Positions 62,387 through 64,000 of a stretch of 64,000 nt of DNA are shown here, piece after piece. The position numbers and the translations under genes are program-made. Source of the stretch: Siderastrea radians (taxonomy: Eukaryota > Cnidaria > Anthozoa > Scleractinia > Rhizangiidae); assembly GCA_964017195.1 (NCBI GenBank), contig OZ024889.1:67271858-67335857 (forward strand), given 5' to 3'. The notes beneath the pieces were generated by a model. That model worked only from the letters and a program-made list of their open reading frames with translations, had not been told where the DNA came from and did not search any database. How positions within the stretch are numbered: position 1 is the stretch's first letter; the number at the start of each line of letters is the position of its first letter.

Positions 62387-64000
62387 TATTTCCTCCACAA
62401 AGGCAAACTTTTTAATGTGGAAAACACGCAAATGTTGGAGGCTTTTTACGTACGCAGCTCTCCAAAACAGAACAGTACGTTTTCTCGGAAAACACCGAAG
62501 TTGAGTCAACTGCGCGTGCGTGTTGCACTTAAAACAGGGAAACCTAAACAAGGGAAAGTCCCTGGGCGGAACTTTGGACCGAAAGAGTGCCACTATATAC
62601 AAGCAAAATTTTAAACACCAAAGGATTTTGTTTAATACCAGAAAAGGCTCCCATTGTTTATAAAGGCAGGAACTAACAAATCAAAACGTGAAACGTCCTG
62701 AGAAACGTCCCCTTGGTATCTGATCCCTGAACCTGTTTTTATAATTATAGCTGTTGAACTTCATCAGTATTCATCTCATCAACGACAACGTTTTACAGTA
62801 ACTTTCTTTCTTACTTTATCGTGTTGAAACGGGAAAACAGGACCTGACCTGTTCTTGGTTACTCATTGTGTAGACTGATCTAGTAGATCGACTTTGTTTG
62901 CAAAAAGAAAAAAAAAAACAAGAAGAAATATTTAATGCTTGTAGAAGCTATTGCGATGAGATCTCTATACGCTACCTTCGATCTCTCTCCACCGCGTTGA
63001 TAATCTTCTAACTCTCTGGTATCCTTGCAGATGATAGCCTGAGCCTATGCAAACGATTTCCGGGAAATGCGTTTCCTGCCCAGACTACTGATTTCCGGGA
63101 AATGTATTTCCTGTTTCACCTGGGACTCGCCCACTGAACCCAGCTTACCGTCAAAGGTTATTCTATTTTTGTACTTTGAAAATGGCTTAGCTGGCAGTGT
63201 CGGTAATGGGAAAAGTTATTCGGCCCTTTTATAATTTACACGTAAATTCAGCGCTTCAGACTGTGGCCTCAAAATGGCTGATATATAATGACTCGGTTCA
63301 TGAGTACTATAAAACCGCAGACTAATGACTAGTGACTCGGTTCGTGACCACTGACTCACGCCTTCACCGCCCTTCATACAAAAGCAGGCCACTCATTAGA
63401 CAACGTCTGCGTATGAAGGCCAAAATTTGCTTGTTAAAAGGGTCGTAATTGTGATCAGAGTGATGTTTGGTGAAAAAATAAGCGAACGCACACCTCGAGC
63501 AATTCCGTCCCGATTACCTGATCCTAGCCTGCGCCGAAGACGGAATACAAGCTTCACGAACATTTTAGACTGATAGCAGTCTTTGATCTCCTATTTATCG
63601 CCAGAGGATCGAAGCGCGAGCGGTGAGCGACAACTACGTTCGCGAGGATATCAAATTTCCTTTTTTCCTTGCGTGTAGGATCTCGACAAACATTTGGCAC
63701 AACACCAGGTGGCGTGACTTGTAGCGTGACAACAATGTTGGACAGCTGGTTTGCAAGTAGAACCGAAAAATTGACTTTTATTGTCTCCACTCCAAGTAGT
63801 CCCAGAGGAATAAACAAGCTCCGTTTCTTATGTTGTCTACAAGACAAACCTTTTGTTGCGTAACTTGCATTCTCGTGCAATTAAACTTCGACCAAAGGAA
63901 CTCTGTACGCGGAAAAATAGGTTTTCAATATCATTGCTTGCTCGTGATAAACCGAAACTGCCCTCGACTCACTGAGAGCGATTGAAAGCGACATGAAATT
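62387..64000. other. upstream region of gene B, no recognised gene
   Basis: The minus frame at 63554-63880 (SRQHKKRSLFIPLGLLGVE) and the plus frame overlapping it cannot both be real and neither has splice support. Repeated TGACTCGGTTCGTGA boxes occur at 63288, 63330 and (variant) 62032. CTTTCCGGGAAATGCGTTT and TTTCCGGGAAATGTATTTCC at 63060-63105 are STAT-like inverted GGAAAT motifs, close to the gene B 5' side (inference). Confidence 0.35.
63058..63106. promoter_or_regulatory. paired TTTCCGGGAAATG boxes upstream of gene B
   Basis: Two near-identical boxes, TTTCCGGGAAATGCG and TTTCCGGGAAATGTA, 33 bp apart, each holding the TTCCGGGAA palindrome that resembles a STAT-type site. They lie about 680 bp upstream of the gene B ATG. 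A role in induction of gene B is inference. Confidence 0.35.

Noticed and set aside
63554..63880. 108-codon minus frame near the right edge
   Set aside because: Overlaps an equally long plus frame, lacks splice sites and shows no known motif; cannot be supported.
1..64000. Bacterial or viral genomic origin
   Set aside because: Spliced genes with consensus GT-AG introns, animal domain families (TAZ, KIX, CARD) and MITE-rich DNA exclude it.

Overview
This is eukaryotic DNA, almost certainly from an anthozoan cnidarian and probably a stony coral (inferred from domain families and repeat types; the species cannot be read from the sequence). It is AT-rich, intron-rich, dense in MITEs, hairpins and microsatellites, and shows no bacterial operon logic. 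Three multi-exon protein genes can be followed exon by exon. All lie on the minus strand and all encode signalling or innate-immunity type architectures.

Gene C (exons at 23856 down to 4788, continuing past the left side or lost) begins with a CBP/p300-like N-terminus, then a complete TAZ1 zinc-binding domain, then a KIX domain, and then runs in the same exon chain into a Roc/Ras-like P-loop GTPase domain. None of the catalytic part of CBP/p300 (bromodomain, HAT, ZZ, TAZ2) is present. Splice phases fit at every junction except one, and two apparent single-base lesions (KIX exon end, start of Roc) interrupt the assembled reading frame. The 8.4-kb intron 8715-17081 was invaded by a 6-kb Gypsy-type LTR retrotransposon, itself split by a 2.2-kb DNA element.

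Gene A (38811 to 31885, five exons, 858 aa, fully open) is a STAND NTPase: a TRADD-N-like N-terminal region with a hydrophobic segment, an NB-ARC NTPase and C-terminal TPRs. Gene B (62386 to 57460, four exons, 783 aa, fully open) is CARD - NB-ARC - TPR, an Apaf-1/NLR-like sensor layout. They are related in plan but have different N-terminal adaptors. Between genes C and A lie candidate terminal exons (25848-26024, 24753-24974), one resembling the acidic N-terminal segment of CBP/p300. A possible unrecognised plus-strand gene lies at 3406-4517.

Layout: 1-4787 repeats, SINEs and the candidate plus-strand gene; 4788-23856 gene C with introns full of mobile DNA (LTR element 10396-16396, a 162-bp tandem repeat at 20781-21219, a GGATCC-rich repeat element at 22437-22857); 23857-31884 intergenic with MITEs and loose exons; 31885-38811 gene A, with a hAT remnant, a SINE and a MITE in intron 1; 39237-40160 MITEs; 40304-50990 an L1-type LINE with target-site duplications, broken by a Penelope-like foldback (41002-43582), a 141-bp MITE and a second foldback (47219-49532); 51000-57459 mostly repeats and a LINE fragment; 57460-62386 gene B; 62387-64000 upstream DNA without a recognised gene.

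As a system, the window suggests a cluster of nucleotide-switch proteins (two NB-ARC, one Roc) joined to different partner-binding modules (TRADD-N-like, CARD, TAZ1-KIX). The TAZ1-KIX-Roc protein would link transcription-factor binding surfaces directly to a GTPase switch and is the most unusual object here. All calls come from reading the sequence and recalled family motifs; no database search was run.
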